This document shows positions 21,074 to 31,054 of a stretch of DNA of 64,000 bases, piece by piece. A program made the translations under genes and the position numbers. Origin of the DNA: Cohnella ginsengisoli (GTDB lineage: Bacteria > Bacillota > Bacilli > Paenibacillales > Paenibacillaceae). Every line of letters starts with the position of its first letter. Within the stretch, counting starts at the first letter, position 1. The stretch covers positions 186,001 through 250,000 of the forward strand of contig NZ_JAPDHZ010000003.1 of the NCBI RefSeq assembly GCF_029525555.1, in the 5' to 3' direction. The notes beneath the pieces were generated by a model. It saw only the letters and a list, made by a program, of their open reading frames with translations, did not search any database and was not told the DNA's origin.

Positions 21074-22876
21074 TTAGGATGCGCCCTGCTCCCTCGCGTC
21101 CGGCAGACGAAGCGTAACGACGGTGCCGGCTCCCGGTTCGCTTCTAAAATAAATGCCATACGCCGCGCCATAGGAAAGACGAATCCGCTCCTCGATATTG
21201 CGCAGCCCGTAGCCCCCAGCCTTCCCGGTCACGGGCCCGACGAACAGGCTTTTCATCTTTTCCGCGGTCATGCCGACCCCGTCGTCCTCGATCTCGATGA
21301 CCAGCGTGCCGCTCTCCACCCGCGCGCTGATGCGGATCGTTCCCGTCTCGCTGTCGGTCTCCATGATACCGTGCAGAATCGCATTCTCGACGATCGGCTG
21401 GAGGATGATCTTCGGCACCTCGCAGGCGAGCAGCTCGCGCGACACTTCAAGCTCGAGGTTGACGCAGTCGTTGAAGCGCATATTGTGAATGCGTACATAA
21501 GCCTCGATATGCTTGAGTTCGCTGTCGAGCGTCACCTTCTCTCTGCCGTTGGACAGACTGAGCCTGTAGAAGACAGCCAGCTCGTCGACGACTCTGGAGA
21601 TCTCCCGCGAGCCGGACTCGATTGCCATTACGTTGATGAGATTGAGCGTATTATAGAGGAAATGCGGGTTGATCTGCGCCTGCAGCGCCTTCAGTTCCTT
21701 GTCCTTCACTTCCTGTCCGAGCGTATAGGTCTCCTCCATCAACTGCGAAATATTGGACACCATGCCGTTGAAGTTGCGGGCCAGCTCGCCGATCTCGTCC
21801 TCGCTCGTCGGCAGCGGCGCAAGCTGGAAGTGCCCCTTCTTAACCTTGCGCACATGCGAGATGAGTTTGCGAAGCCTGCTCGTCGCCGATGCAGCCACAA
21901 AGTAGGAAAGCACCATCGTGATCGGCACGACGAGCAAAAAGATCGTGACGATCCGGTTGCGGCTCTTGTCGCTCGATGCCAGAATATCATCGTACGGTAC
22001 GATCAGCGCGACCGTCATATCCGTATGCGGAATCGCCTGCACGCCGAAAAGCATGCGTTTTTTACGCAAGTTCAAATGATCGTTCCAATAATTTTCCGGG
22101 TCCGCGCCGGCTTCTCGCTCGCTCAGCATGCTGTTCAACTGGTCCTTGGAAAAAGCGTAGCCGTCGGACGTCCCGAGAATATCCATTCGCTCGTTAAAAA
22201 GAACGGCGGTCGTATTCGGCGTAATGACGGCATGATTAAGAACGGACTGCATGGCGTCCGGATCGATCTGCGCGCGGACGATGCCGTCGAATTGCTGGAT
22301 ATTGTGACTGTTCGGGATTTTTCGGAGCACGGATATACCGCCTGTCTGTAAGTCTCCTTCGTCGTCGATCGCGGACGTAGGCAGCCAGGCGAATGCCGAA
22401 TAGGATGCACTGAAGCCGCGGAACCAGGCCGTCGTTTCGATCTTGCCCATATTCAGATAATCCGGGCTGTCCGCCGCTTTGCCCAGTCCTTGCTTCATAT
22501 ACAGCTGAAGCGTCGTGATGTCCTCGTTGTTGCGGAATTGATTGAGCACCTTGGCCAATTTGTTGGCGTCCGTCCCCCACAGATTGACATCCTCGTATAT
22601 GGCGGCGTCCGTCGTTACGTTGGACTGGACCAGGTCGTTGAAGGCGACGAAGTTCAGCACCTCCGTGATCGACTGCGACTTGTACTCCAGATAGGACTTG
22701 GTCTCGTCGAGCATCTTGTGGGCCGAATACAGCATCTGCTCTTTGTTCTCCCGCTGCGTCACGTTCAGGTGGATGAACAGCAGCAGGACGAACGGAATGC
22801 AAATGACGAGCAGATAGCTGAGAAATAGCTTGCTGCTGATATTGAGCTTGGAAAAGGAAGCGCGCCCTCTGTTCAT
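21074..22876 (-). CDS. Sensor histidine kinase, YesM type (unit 1)
   Basis: 600 residues. Membrane segments at about 17-37 (LFLSYLLVICIPFVLLLFIH) and about 290-310 flank an extracellular sensing domain; a HAMP region follows. The His_kinase motif INPHFLYNTL places the phosphorylated histidine at H405, and the ATPase domain shows PIVENAILHG, DDGVGM and GGYGLRNIEERI. Kinases of this type sense oligosaccharides or their loaded binding proteins. The start overlaps the stop of the regulator gene by four bases (ATGA), so the pair is translationally coupled. It lies directly upstream of the unit 1 permeases, its probable targets. Confidence 0.93.
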   Translation of the reverse strand: MNRGRASFSKLNISSKLFLSYLLVICIPFVLLLFIHLNVTQRENKEQMLYSAHKMLDETKSYLEYKSQSITEVLNFVAFNDLVQSNVTTDAAIYEDVNLWGTDANKLAKVLNQFRNNEDITTLQLYMKQGLGKAADSPDYLNMGKIETTAWFRGFSASYSAFAWLPTSAIDDEGDLQTGGISVLRKIPNSHNIQQFDGIVRAQIDPDAMQSVLNHAVITPNTTAVLFNERMDILGTSDGYAFSKDQLNSMLSEREAGADPENYWNDHLNLRKKRMLFGVQAIPHTDMTVALIVPYDDILASSDKSRNRIVTIFLLVVPITMVLSYFVAASATSRLRKLISHVRKVKKGHFQLAPLPTSEDEIGELARNFNGMVSNISQLMEETYTLGQEVKDKELKALQAQINPHFLYNTLNLINVMAIESGSREISRVVDELAVFYRLSLSNGREKVTLDSELKHIEAYVRIHNMRFNDCVNLELEVSRELLACEVPKIILQPIVENAILHGIMETDSETGTIRISARVESGTLVIEIEDDGVGMTAEKMKSLFVGPVTGKAGGYGLRNIEERIRLSYGAAYGIYFRSEPGAGTVVTLRLPDAREQGAS

Positions 22877-24471
22877 TTGGCGATTCGCTCCCGGTATTCG
22901 GAAGGCGTGCAGCCTGCGCATCGTTTGAAAAACGTAGCGAAGTAATTGGCATCGGCAAAGCCGAGCCGGACGGCTACCTCGTACAGCTTGAGATCCCGCT
23001 CCCGCAGCAGCTCTCTGGCGCGCTCGCAGCGCGTCTCCGTGATGAACTCTTTCAGCGTCTGGCCGCGCTGCTTTTTAAAGTAGGAGCACAGGTAAGTCTC
23101 GCTCAGTTTCACATGATCGGCGATCGCCTGAATCGTAAAACCCTTTTCATGAAAATGGCCGTGAATATATCGGATGATCTCTCTTAGCTTGCCCGGTACC
23201 GCGGAACTTTCCTCCGGTTCGTCCTCAAAGGGCGCGAGGAAGGAGAGCACGTACGCCTTCAATCGGGACAAGGAAGGAATCGCGTCGATCTCCCGCCAGA
23301 TGTAGCGCCGGTCCGCATCCTCGGTCTGATCGGTGAAGCCCAGCTGTACGGCAGCCTCCAGAATCGCCAGCAGCAACTGGAAGTACGTGTCCTTCACGCG
23401 CGCCGTATCCCGGTCTTTGCGATCCATAGCCTTGTCCGTATGCCGTACGACCCGCCCCCTTACCTTGTCCATGTCGCCGCGTCGAAGCTCCTCCCGCAGC
23501 TGGCGGATCTCCTCCCAGTCCGTCTCCAATGTCCCGAACGCAATGTCAGGCTGGAAGAAAAACGGATGCGGATCCTCGCGGTAAAATTGCATGATGCCCG
23601 CCTGCATCGCCTTGTCGTAGGATCTAGGCACGCTGTCTATCGTCCAGACAGTCTCTCCGATGCCGATGCGAAGCTCGATATCCGGCCCTGCGACCCGGCG
23701 CAGCGTATCGGCCAGGCGATCGATCGTTTCTCTCTCTTTGCGGTAGCTTCCGTCGTAGTCCCCGGGCAGCACGAAGACGAGCCAGTTCTGGGCATCGAAG
23801 CCGAACAGGGCGCCTCCCGTCCGTTCGGTATCCAAGCCGCAGAGTTCCTGCAGCATCCGCTCCTGCACGCCCGTCGGATCCTCGGGGATGACGGACGAAT
23901 TCCAGTACAAGGACGCTACGCCTGCCGTATACGGTCCTTTGACCGGCAACAGAAACGTCTCGGTGCTCTGCAGAGCCCGCTCGATATGCGTCGATTGCGG
24001 ATGCTTGATCAGCTTGCGCACCATCTCCTGGCGAAGAAAAGGAAGACTCCGGTCCGCGTGCTCCTGCAGACGCTTTTGCTCCGAGTTTGTATGTTCTTCC
24101 TCCTTGCACAGGACGAGGGCATCCTGCACGGCCTGGCGGACTTCCTCCAGGTTGACGGGCTTTTCAATATAAGTAAGCGCTTTAACATGAATGGCGGATT
24201 TGAGATATTCCTTGTCGGAGAAGCCGCTCAAAAATATAATTTTGCAGCGCGGGTCGATCGCGCGATAGGCTTTGGAGAATTCGATGCCGTCCATCTTGGG
24301 CATCTTGATGTCGCACAGCACGATGCCTGGCTTCCAGGTGAGCGCCAGCTCAAGCGCCGCCTGTCCGTTTTTGGCTGTCGCGAGCTCGCTGATGCCGATT
24401 TCTTCCCAAGGCATATAATTTTTCAGCAGCTCCCTGGTCCGCTCTTCGTCGTCCACGATCATCAATCTCAT
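22873..24471 (-). CDS. AraC-type response regulator, YesN family (unit 1)
   Basis: 532 residues. The N-terminal receiver domain has the phosphorylated D54 in VLCDIKMPKMDG and acidic residues in IVDDEE. A long middle region of about 300 residues links it to a C-terminal pair of AraC helix-turn-helices (FTIQAIADHVKLSETYLCSY, and YEVAVRLGFADANYFATFFK). It should bind DNA when phosphorylated by the kinase encoded just downstream and activate the adjacent ABC genes. The ATG at 24471 has AAGGGGG upstream; an earlier in-frame ATG at 24504 is less likely. A TATAAT at 24516-24521 probably belongs to its promoter. Confidence 0.93.
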   Translation of the reverse strand: MRLMIVDDEERTRELLKNYMPWEEIGISELATAKNGQAALELALTWKPGIVLCDIKMPKMDGIEFSKAYRAIDPRCKIIFLSGFSDKEYLKSAIHVKALTYIEKPVNLEEVRQAVQDALVLCKEEEHTNSEQKRLQEHADRSLPFLRQEMVRKLIKHPQSTHIERALQSTETFLLPVKGPYTAGVASLYWNSSVIPEDPTGVQERMLQELCGLDTERTGGALFGFDAQNWLVFVLPGDYDGSYRKERETIDRLADTLRRVAGPDIELRIGIGETVWTIDSVPRSYDKAMQAGIMQFYREDPHPFFFQPDIAFGTLETDWEEIRQLREELRRGDMDKVRGRVVRHTDKAMDRKDRDTARVKDTYFQLLLAILEAAVQLGFTDQTEDADRRYIWREIDAIPSLSRLKAYVLSFLAPFEDEPEESSAVPGKLREIIRYIHGHFHEKGFTIQAIADHVKLSETYLCSYFKKQRGQTLKEFITETRCERARELLRERDLKLYEVAVRLGFADANYFATFFKRCAGCTPSEYRERIAK

Positions 24472-24599
24472 GATGTCGGCCCCCTTTTTGCTTAGACGCA
24501 GCATACCTTGTTTCTATTATAATGGATAGGGGCACTATGATAATTTACGATTGTCTTCGTTTTTTTTACGTTAATCGCCGGCAAGCGTACATCGTCGTA

Positions 24600-24812
24600 T
24601 CAAACAAAACCGCCTCTCGCGCAATCGACGAGAGACGGGGCGTATCGATCTCGCAGATCGCTCTCTCCTATATCGTCTCGCGCCGCTTTCCCGCCTTTGC
24701 CGTCGTAGGCGCGACGGACGAATCGCAGCTCGCGGACAGCCTCGGCGCAGGCGACTTGACGCTCGGCGAAGAGGAGCTTGCCCTGCTTGATAACGGCCAG
24801 TTTTCCGGATAA
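24600..24812 (+). pseudogene. C-terminal remnant of an aldo/keto reductase
   Basis: About 70 codons match only the C-terminal end of an aldo/keto reductase (GVSISQIALSYIVSRRFPAF, then VVGATDESQLADSLGA and LTLGEEELALL). The catalytic barrel with the Asp-Tyr-Lys-His tetrad is absent; sequence upstream of SNKTASRAID is unrelated and runs into the promoter of the divergent regulator gene. No start with a ribosome site is seen. The remnant keeps a perfect terminator right after its stop, so it is the tail of a gene whose front was deleted. Confidence 0.75.
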
Positions 24813-24817
24813 ATCAA

Positions 24818-24857
24818 GCCGCGCCTCTTCGCAAGAGGCGCGGCGTTTTCATTTTTG
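24818..24857 (+). terminator. Terminator of the aldo/keto reductase remnant
   Basis: GCCGCGCCTCTT (24818-24829) pairs perfectly with AAGAGGCGCGGC (24833-24844) around a 3-base loop and is followed by GTTTTCATTTTT. Confidence 0.9.
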
Positions 24858-24915
24858 CGGCCGCCGTCACCTTCTCGAGCCCAAGCAATAGGCTGCTATC
24901 CTTGCAGGTGAAAAA

Positions 24916-25359
24916 ATGATGAACGGACGCTCTCGCAAGCGACTTCTGCAGATGTACCTGTCCAATTTTCATAACAAGTTTTATTTTATTACGGACGGAG
25001 AAGGGTGGCTTAAGATCGGCGACCGGGAGCTCTACCCGAAGCCGGGCCGGCTCGCTCTCATGCCTGAAGGCGTCCTACAATCGTACCCGGCCATTTACGA
25101 CAAGCCGTATACGAAATACTGGTGCCACTTTACGGCGAAAATGTTCAAAAAGCACCTCGGCACGACGCCGATCCAATACGTCAAACGCAAACGAATCGAC
25201 AGCGTGAAGCGGCTGCTCACCGCTACCGATCTCGCGCTGTCCGAGATCGGCGAGCGGACGGGCATTCCCGATACTTCCTATTTGTCCAAGCTGTTTAAAT
25301 CGACGACCGGTCTGTCTCCAACGCATTATAAGATGCTCGCCGGCCGGCAGTTCGATTAA
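24916..25359 (+). pseudogene. AraC family regulator with an internal deletion
   Basis: The frame encodes 147 residues, about half the usual AraC length. The first part is a cupin-like sensor end (FYFITDGEGWLKIGDRELYP to KYWCHFTAKM). It then jumps straight to the second half of an AraC DNA-binding domain (FKKHLGTTPIQYVKRKRID, LALSEIGERTGIPDTSYLSK). The rest of the sensor domain and most of the first helix-turn-helix are missing, with the junction near 25140-25148. The deletion happens to be in frame, so a short protein could be made, but it should not bind DNA normally. Together with the neighbouring reductase remnant it marks a decayed spot between two functional operons. Confidence 0.75.
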
Positions 25360-25409
25360 AATCGAAGCGTATCGGCGCATATCGCGCGCCATGCTCGGAA
25401 CGCCAAAGA

Positions 25410-25445
25410 AACGCAGCGCCCTTGCCGGGCAAGGAAGGCTGCGTT
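25410..25445 (-). terminator. Terminator of the MFS transporter gene
   Basis: AACGCAGC (25410-25417) pairs with GCTGCGTT (25438-25445), with an inner CCTTGCC/GGCAAGG pairing; on the minus strand the stem ends in TTTCTTTGG. It is just past the MFS stop. Confidence 0.75.
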
Positions 25446-25473
25446 GGTGCCCAACGTTCGCAGTTCGAGAGAG

Positions 25474-26643
25474 TTACTTCGATTGCCTAATCGAGCGACG
25501 GTCCATCCGCCGGAACAAGACCGCGAACACGGCAATGCATCCGACGGCGAGCACCGCATTGTACATGAAGACGTCGCGCATTCCCCAGATCTCGCTCGCT
25601 TCTCCGCCTGCATAGCTCCCGATCAAACGGGCGACGCCCAGACATAGCAGCGCGTTCAGCGTCTGTCCGCTCGCTTTGAGTTCATCCGGCACTTCACGGT
25701 TGATGACGGTAGCCATCGTGACGGACAATACGATAAAGATCAAACCGTGCAGCACCTGCACGGGAATCGTCCAATAGGGATCATGGATGGCCGAGAACAA
25801 GTACCACCGCAGCGCTGCCGCGATGCCTGCTCCGAACAAGATGTAATGGATGCGCACCCGTTGGAATATTTTCCCTGCCAGCAGCAGAAACGGCACCTCG
25901 CTCAGCGACGATATGACCATCGACCATCCGAGCCAAGCGTTGCTGCCGCCCAACTCCTGAAAATACAAAGGGAAAAACGTGTAATAGTATCCCAACGTGA
26001 TATGAAGAACGAAATTGACCGCCAAATAAAAGACGAGCTTGCGATTGCGAAACAAGACCCAAATTCGGATGCGGCGTCCCTGCTTCTGATGGCCGGCAAC
26101 GGACGGGAAGCGGAGGACGAACGCGAAAGACACGGCCATAACCATCGCGTAGACCGCGAACATCAGATCTACCCGCTTCTCGGCAATCAAGCCGAACGCG
26201 ATGGACATGAGCGCGAATCCTAGCGTGCCCGCCAGCCGAATCCGGCTGAACCCGCCCGCCCATCGATGCCGATCCAACTCCTCAAGCGTGATCGCGTCGC
26301 TGAGGGCGAATATCGAAGCCTGGAAAAAAGTGAAGATGCTGATCATCCCGAGCAAGTAGCCGAACCCGTCGGAAAACGGATACAGCAGCATGGCCCCTCC
26401 GCTCCCGACGATCAGCAGCAGCAGGATCTTGTTTTTGGTTTTGGCCCGGTCGCTAAGCGCCCCCCATACCGGCTGCGCGAAAATGGCGACGAGCGGGCCG
26501 ATGCCGAGCAGGATGCCAATCTGCGACGAGTCGAATCCCGCATCGCGAAAGTAAAGCGGGATGAATGTGCCGTATACCGCGTTGCCCATGTATATAAAGA
26601 AATAGAATAAATAAAAATAGGAAAGCCGAAACGATGCTGTCAT
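25474..26643 (-). CDS. MFS transporter (LacY/NupG-like, MFS_1-like group)
   Basis: 389 residues from the ATG chosen here, with about twelve predicted membrane segments. The N-terminal stretch FFIYMGNAVYGTFIPLYFRD and the loop PVWGALSDRAKTKNKIL between helices 2 and 3 are typical of the LacY-like MFS_1-like group, proton symporters for sugars or nucleosides. AAGGAAG seven bases before the ATG at 26643 fixes the start; the frame stays open upstream but without a ribosome site and with a polar, non-membrane sequence. Single gene with its own terminator. The carried compound is unknown; a sugar is plausible from context. Confidence 0.85.
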   Translation of the reverse strand: MTASFRLSYFYLFYFFIYMGNAVYGTFIPLYFRDAGFDSSQIGILLGIGPLVAIFAQPVWGALSDRAKTKNKILLLLIVGSGGAMLLYPFSDGFGYLLGMISIFTFFQASIFALSDAITLEELDRHRWAGGFSRIRLAGTLGFALMSIAFGLIAEKRVDLMFAVYAMVMAVSFAFVLRFPSVAGHQKQGRRIRIWVLFRNRKLVFYLAVNFVLHITLGYYYTFFPLYFQELGGSNAWLGWSMVISSLSEVPFLLLAGKIFQRVRIHYILFGAGIAAALRWYLFSAIHDPYWTIPVQVLHGLIFIVLSVTMATVINREVPDELKASGQTLNALLCLGVARLIGSYAGGEASEIWGMRDVFMYNAVLAVGCIAVFAVLFRRMDRRSIRQSK

Positions 26644-26866
26644 AAGTCGCTTCCTTTGCGGCAGGTTACACAAGATGCTTTTAGCATACGCCTTGATGCC
26701 TGCAAGTTCAACGCTGAATCTTGCAGACATGCGTCGCGCGGCGCGAGCCCCCCCCTCATCAGAATATAGCTGGCGAATTGTGTATTGTCGGGTAATCATC
26801 TCGTAATTCCTTGGCTTTCTTGGCTTTATATAGATAAAATGAATATATTATATTCTATATATGTAT

Positions 26867-26895
26867 TTTACCTATAAAAATATCGGTTGTAGAAT
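26867..26895 (+). promoter_or_regulatory. Promoter of the dehydrogenase gene
   Basis: TTTACC (26867-26872), a 17-base spacer and TAGAAT (26890-26895) lie in a conspicuously AT-rich patch (about 26820-26930) upstream of the ATG at 26949. Confidence 0.5.
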
Positions 26896-26948
26896 AAGAA
26901 TATATAACCTGCATCCTAGTGTCTTGGCGTACGATGAGGAGGCCTATC

Positions 26949-27866
26949 ATGATCCAGAACATCGCTGTCCTGGGAGCCGGCACAATGGGGATTGGGATTG
27001 CCCATCTGTTCGCCAACCACGGTTTCGCCGTATCCCTGTATGAACCTAATGATGCTTTGCTGCCTTCCACCAGGGAGAAGCTGCTCTCCATGGAGAGAGC
27101 CGATGAACATTGCACAGTCCTCTTATTCAGCGAACTTGAGAAAGCGGTTACTGACGCCGACCTGATCGTGGAAGCCGTTCCTGAGCAGCTCACGATTAAA
27201 CGGGACGTGTACGGTCGATTGGCGCGGCTCATTAAGGAACAAACAATTGTTGCCTCCAACACCTCCACCTTCGCTCTCGAAACGCTGGCGGAGGGGCAGC
27301 CGTTCGCTAACAGGATGGTTATCGCCCATTTTTTCAACCCGGCGCATGTTATTCCTCTGGTCGAGATCTTGGGATTGCCCGCAACATCTCCTGCGGACAT
27401 GGAGGAAATCGTTGAGTTGATGCGCGCATGCGGCAAATCCCCGGTCATACTTAAGAAGGACATTCCCGGATTTATAGCCAATCGCTTGCAAGCGGCATTG
27501 ATGAGGGAAGCCTGCTACCTGCTGGAGAACGGAGTTGCCGACATCGAACAGATCGATACGGCCGTCAAAGAAGGGCTCGGTATGCGTTGGGCATTCAAGG
27601 GACCGTTCGAGATTGCGGATTTGGGCGGGCTCGATATTTGGTCCAAGGTAACCGGGCATCTCTTCCCCAAGCTCAGCGTGAGCACGGTTGAACCGGAATC
27701 CATTTTGACGAAAACCGCAGAAGACCATCTCGGCATCAAAAGCGGTAAAGGTTACTACAGCTACGAGGATCCTGTTGGAACGGCTGAGGAACTGCAAAGC
27801 AATCTGCAAAAGCTGGTCTCGTTAAAAGCGAAAATACGGATGGATCTTCCCAGTGACTCCGAATGA
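26949..27866 (+). CDS. 3-hydroxyacyl-CoA dehydrogenase family protein (NAD-dependent)
   Basis: 305 residues. The N-terminal Rossmann fold opens with IAVLGAGTMGIGIAHLFANH (GxGxxG loop). The catalytic region shows SNTSTFALE and the His/Asn of IAHFFNPAHVIPLVEI, followed by the all-helical C-terminal domain (KDIPGFIANRLQAALMREAC). The family oxidises 3-hydroxyacyl-CoA esters; related members such as L-gulonate 3-dehydrogenase act on sugar acids, so a sugar-acid role is possible here. GAGGAGG six bases before the ATG fixes the start, ten codons inside the open frame. It stands alone, on the strand opposite to most of the window, and has no beta-oxidation partners nearby. Confidence 0.85.
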   Translation: MIQNIAVLGAGTMGIGIAHLFANHGFAVSLYEPNDALLPSTREKLLSMERADEHCTVLLFSELEKAVTDADLIVEAVPEQLTIKRDVYGRLARLIKEQTIVASNTSTFALETLAEGQPFANRMVIAHFFNPAHVIPLVEILGLPATSPADMEEIVELMRACGKSPVILKKDIPGFIANRLQAALMREACYLLENGVADIEQIDTAVKEGLGMRWAFKGPFEIADLGGLDIWSKVTGHLFPKLSVSTVEPESILTKTAEDHLGIKSGKGYYSYEDPVGTAEELQSNLQKLVSLKAKIRMDLPSDSE

Positions 27867-28217
27867 CGTGGCAATTGCAAGCGCGCTCCCAAATGCTTCC
27901 GCCTCGCTCCCTGAGCGTGGATGGATAGGGCTGTTGAATGGAGGGTTATAAAGGAAAGTCCAGTTCAATCAAATGCGATATTGCCCCCTGAGTAATCTTG
28001 TGTCTCAGTTAGAATTCAATCAAATGATCGCTACCGAACAACCTAGACTAAAAACCGGTGTTAAATCCGGTCATTAATACGTGCGATAATAAGTGGATAA
28101 ACAGGACAGTCACAGGACGTTATGAAGCTCAAACCTTTGCCTACATCAGCTTATACTCACAAGATCTAGCCGACCCTGTATTTATGGTACGGAAGTCGGC
28201 CGGCAGCAAACAGAAGC
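27867..28217. other. Intergenic stretch without a gene
   Basis: About 350 bases between two genes that converge. It contains a short direct repeat (TTCAATCAAATG near 27966 and 28015) and a small ACCGG/CCGGT inverted repeat near 28055. A 66-codon open frame at 28058 has no ribosome site and reads into the terminator of the opposite gene. I see nothing else. Confidence 0.5.
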
Positions 28218-28248
28218 AAAAAAAAAGAGCAGCGGCCATTCGCTGCTC
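28218..28248 (-). terminator. Terminator of unit 2 operon (after the GH95-like gene)
   Basis: GAGCAGCG (28227-28234) pairs with CGCTGCTC (28241-28248); on the minus strand it is followed by nine T (A run at 28218-28226). Confidence 0.95.
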
Positions 28249-28291
28249 CTGCTCCTGAATTGTAAGATTTTTCCGCCTTATCGTCTGCGAC

Positions 28292-31004
28292 TTACCGTGA
28301 AAATACAATTTCGACGTCTGCGTCTGCAGCCAGCGATAACTGAATGTACTTGCCGTTTGCATTCTCAAACGCTTCTGCCCTCGCACCGTCGACCGTTGCG
28401 CTTGTCCACGACACACCCGATTTGACGACGATCCTGTTATCGTGAATGCCGGAACGCAGAATTACTTTTACTGCACCGGCCTCCTGATCCCATGTGAGCT
28501 CCTTCACCTCTGCGCGGGTCCTCGCCATCAGGCCGAAGATCGAGCCGGACTTCCAATCGGCCGGCAAGGCAGGCACGACTTCGATCTCTCCGTTATTTGA
28601 GAATACCAGCGCTTCATGCACCGCCCCGAGGTTGCCGAAGGAGGTGTCCGTACAATAAGTATCGTTGCGCCGGTTCGTGTCATGGTCCGACATCAGGGAA
28701 GGATAATAGCCGTCGTCGTTCACCATCGCCAGCAGCGACGCTAGCAAACCGTCTCCGTTTTTCAGTCTGGCGTAGACCAACGCCTTGTGCATCCAGCCGT
28801 GACCGGCCGTCGCATCGCCGGTATTGTATTTATCCCTGTTTTCGACCGCGATTCGGGCAGCGGCGAACAGCTTCCTGTCTTCTTGCGTCTCGTAGGCGGG
28901 CCAGGCGGGATAAAGATGGCTCAGATGTCGGTGATCGTTGTTTTCCGTATATTCGTTCATCGCCCATTCTCGCAAAGCGCCGTCCGTATCGAAAATATAA
29001 TCCGGCAACACTTCCAGCAAGGCTTCCCATCTGGCGACGGCAGCTTCGTAACCCTCCCGTTTAACTGCCTTTTCAATCTCGATCGCCATTCGCAGGCCGT
29101 CCCGCGCCGCGGCGATGTCCATCGTCGCGTTAGCCGTTATCGTGCTCGTATAGCCGATCGGATTGTTCTCGGGCGAGTAGCCGGGAATGATCATATACCG
29201 CTCGCCAGGCAGCAGCGCCGTCTTACCGGGCTCATGGCAAGCGCGCCCGTCGGCGTCGGTATAGTATTCGGGCGTGCAGATCTGCTCCCAGAAGTTCGCC
29301 TGCTTCGTGAGCAGCGGGAGTAAAATATCCCGTTCAAGGTCCAGCTCGCCCTTGGCGAGCAGCCGTTCGAACGCCTCTTTGGATACTCCGCCGTCTTCCG
29401 CCCCGAGGAACGGCATCAACTCGCCGATTCGCATCGTGCCGGTAATCGGAATCTGCCGGTTGCCGTAGCACTGCCAGTATTCGTAAATGGGCAGCAAGCA
29501 CCAGCTCGCGCCTGCGTTCCAATACTGAAATGGATAGTCGTTGTCGTATTCAACATGCATCCCGCGGTCTCCGTCCGAATTCACGGACACCTGCAGCGCA
29601 TCGTGCATGCCGTACGCCATCTTCGCATTCAGGGCAAAGTCGGGCGTATTCCTCAAAAAGAAGGCGATATAACCCGGCTGCGCCGCCGTCAGATGGCCCG
29701 TGTTCATAGCGGCCACTTGCAGGTTGACGTTGGCATCGAGCGTGTATATGCCGCGCCAGCCCGGATTCCATTCGCCGGTCCACATGCCATATAGACGAGG
29801 CGCGCTCGAGCCGCTGCAGCAGATGAGGGCATAGCGGCCTTGGTTGTACACCTGCTCCAGGAAGGCGTGGTTGATCCTGTGCGGATTTTTCTTCTGCGCG
29901 TCGATGAGAGCGGCATTGTCCGCCCGCTTGTCCTCCTCATCCCCCTTCAGCGTAAAGCGCACCGCGCCCCACTCCGCCGACTGCCAGGCGGCATGAGGCG
30001 CCAATGCCGCTTCGTAGTCGAACTGCCCATTCGCGTCGGCATACTTGAGCAGCACAGCCTCGGTATGATGAAGAAGGCGATCGACGAGATCGTACCTATC
30101 CATGCCGGCAAACGCTTCCAGGATCCCCATATCGAAAGTACGGTCGGACTGCGTGATGAGGTAAACCGCATCCGCGCCTTCGATGCGGATCGCCGGATTT
30201 TGCTCAGTGCCTGCATTCATCGGTTCGTTTGTATCGTCCAGCCGCGTCCTTGTCTTTGTCCCGTTCACGGCGACGACTCGAGTCAGTCCCGCATAGCCGC
30301 CGCTGGCCAATTCGCTGCCCGGGTAAGCAGGATAATGAGCGACCTGCGCGATATAATCGGCTTGGGGATCGACCAGCTTTTTATAGCGGAGCGCACTCAC
30401 CTCGGTGTGGCCGTCGCGCGCCTTGTACATGCCCGATATATCGTCGATCGAGATCGTCAAGTCGATCTTCGCGCCAGCCGAGGAACGCGCGATCCGGGTG
30501 ATCGAGACGTTGTCCGTCCTGGAGGTGAAGGACGTCCTGATCCACTCCCCCTCGCTCGTCGGTATACCGTACGCCCGTCTCCGCCGTCTCGTAGTTCGTC
30601 CATCTTTCGTATGCGGAGACGCTCCCTTTTTTCGTCATCCCCAATCTGAGCTGATGCCCTGGATGATAGCTGTAGTAGAACGTCCTCGCTCTCGTCTGGC
30701 CGCGGCTGTCCTTGATTTTCCATTGATCGTTCAGGTTGAATACGTTCAGGCGGGCTTCCTCGAGCTGAGCCGTTAATTCCTCAGGTACCGCTCTTGGATG
30801 AGGCGAAGGAAAGTTGAACCACATCTGCTGAAAAATAAAACTGTCGTTATAAGGCGAACCCGACGTGACATAACCGTTCTCGCCGTTGCCGCTCACCATG
30901 CCATCCCGCCAAGCACGCCCTGGATCGCGCATCGGCACCTCGATATAGTCGTTTGCGTAGTTTCCCTGTTCGTACATGCGCGCGTTCATCGTCTCGTTCG
31001 TCAC
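28292..31004 (-). CDS. Divergent GH95-like glycosidase (frameshifted in this sequence)
   Basis: 903 residues after removing one base from the C5 run at 30547-30551, which joins YTDERGEW to IRTSFTSRTDNVSITRIARS. The N-terminal domain has the MVSGNGENGYVTSGSPYNDS region equivalent to the GNGRLG segment of GH95. The helical barrel keeps counterparts of the catalytic asparagines (LDANVNLQVAAMNTG), a Glu in GYSPENNP, HRHLSHLYPAWP and a late Asp in TDTSFGNLGAVHEAL, but all differ from the canonical motifs of the GH95 enzyme at 45507-47891. No signal peptide. Expected to remove a terminal sugar (fucose or galactose) inside the cell; specificity uncertain. It starts at a GTG with AGGAGG upstream, is the last gene of the unit 2 operon, and ends at a strong terminator. 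Confidence 0.72.
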
Positions 31005-31054
31005 GCTATGAACCTCCTGTCGTCTGTGGATGAATCTTTGATATGTCGGTTGCT

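Noticed and set aside
24171..24190. A cre-like AAGCGCTT inside the unit 1 regulator gene
   Set aside because: It lies about 290 bases into coding sequence with no promoter beside it; probably chance.
28058..28258. A 66-codon plus-strand frame
   Set aside because: No ribosome site, no recognisable sequence, and it reads into the terminator of the opposing GH95-like gene.
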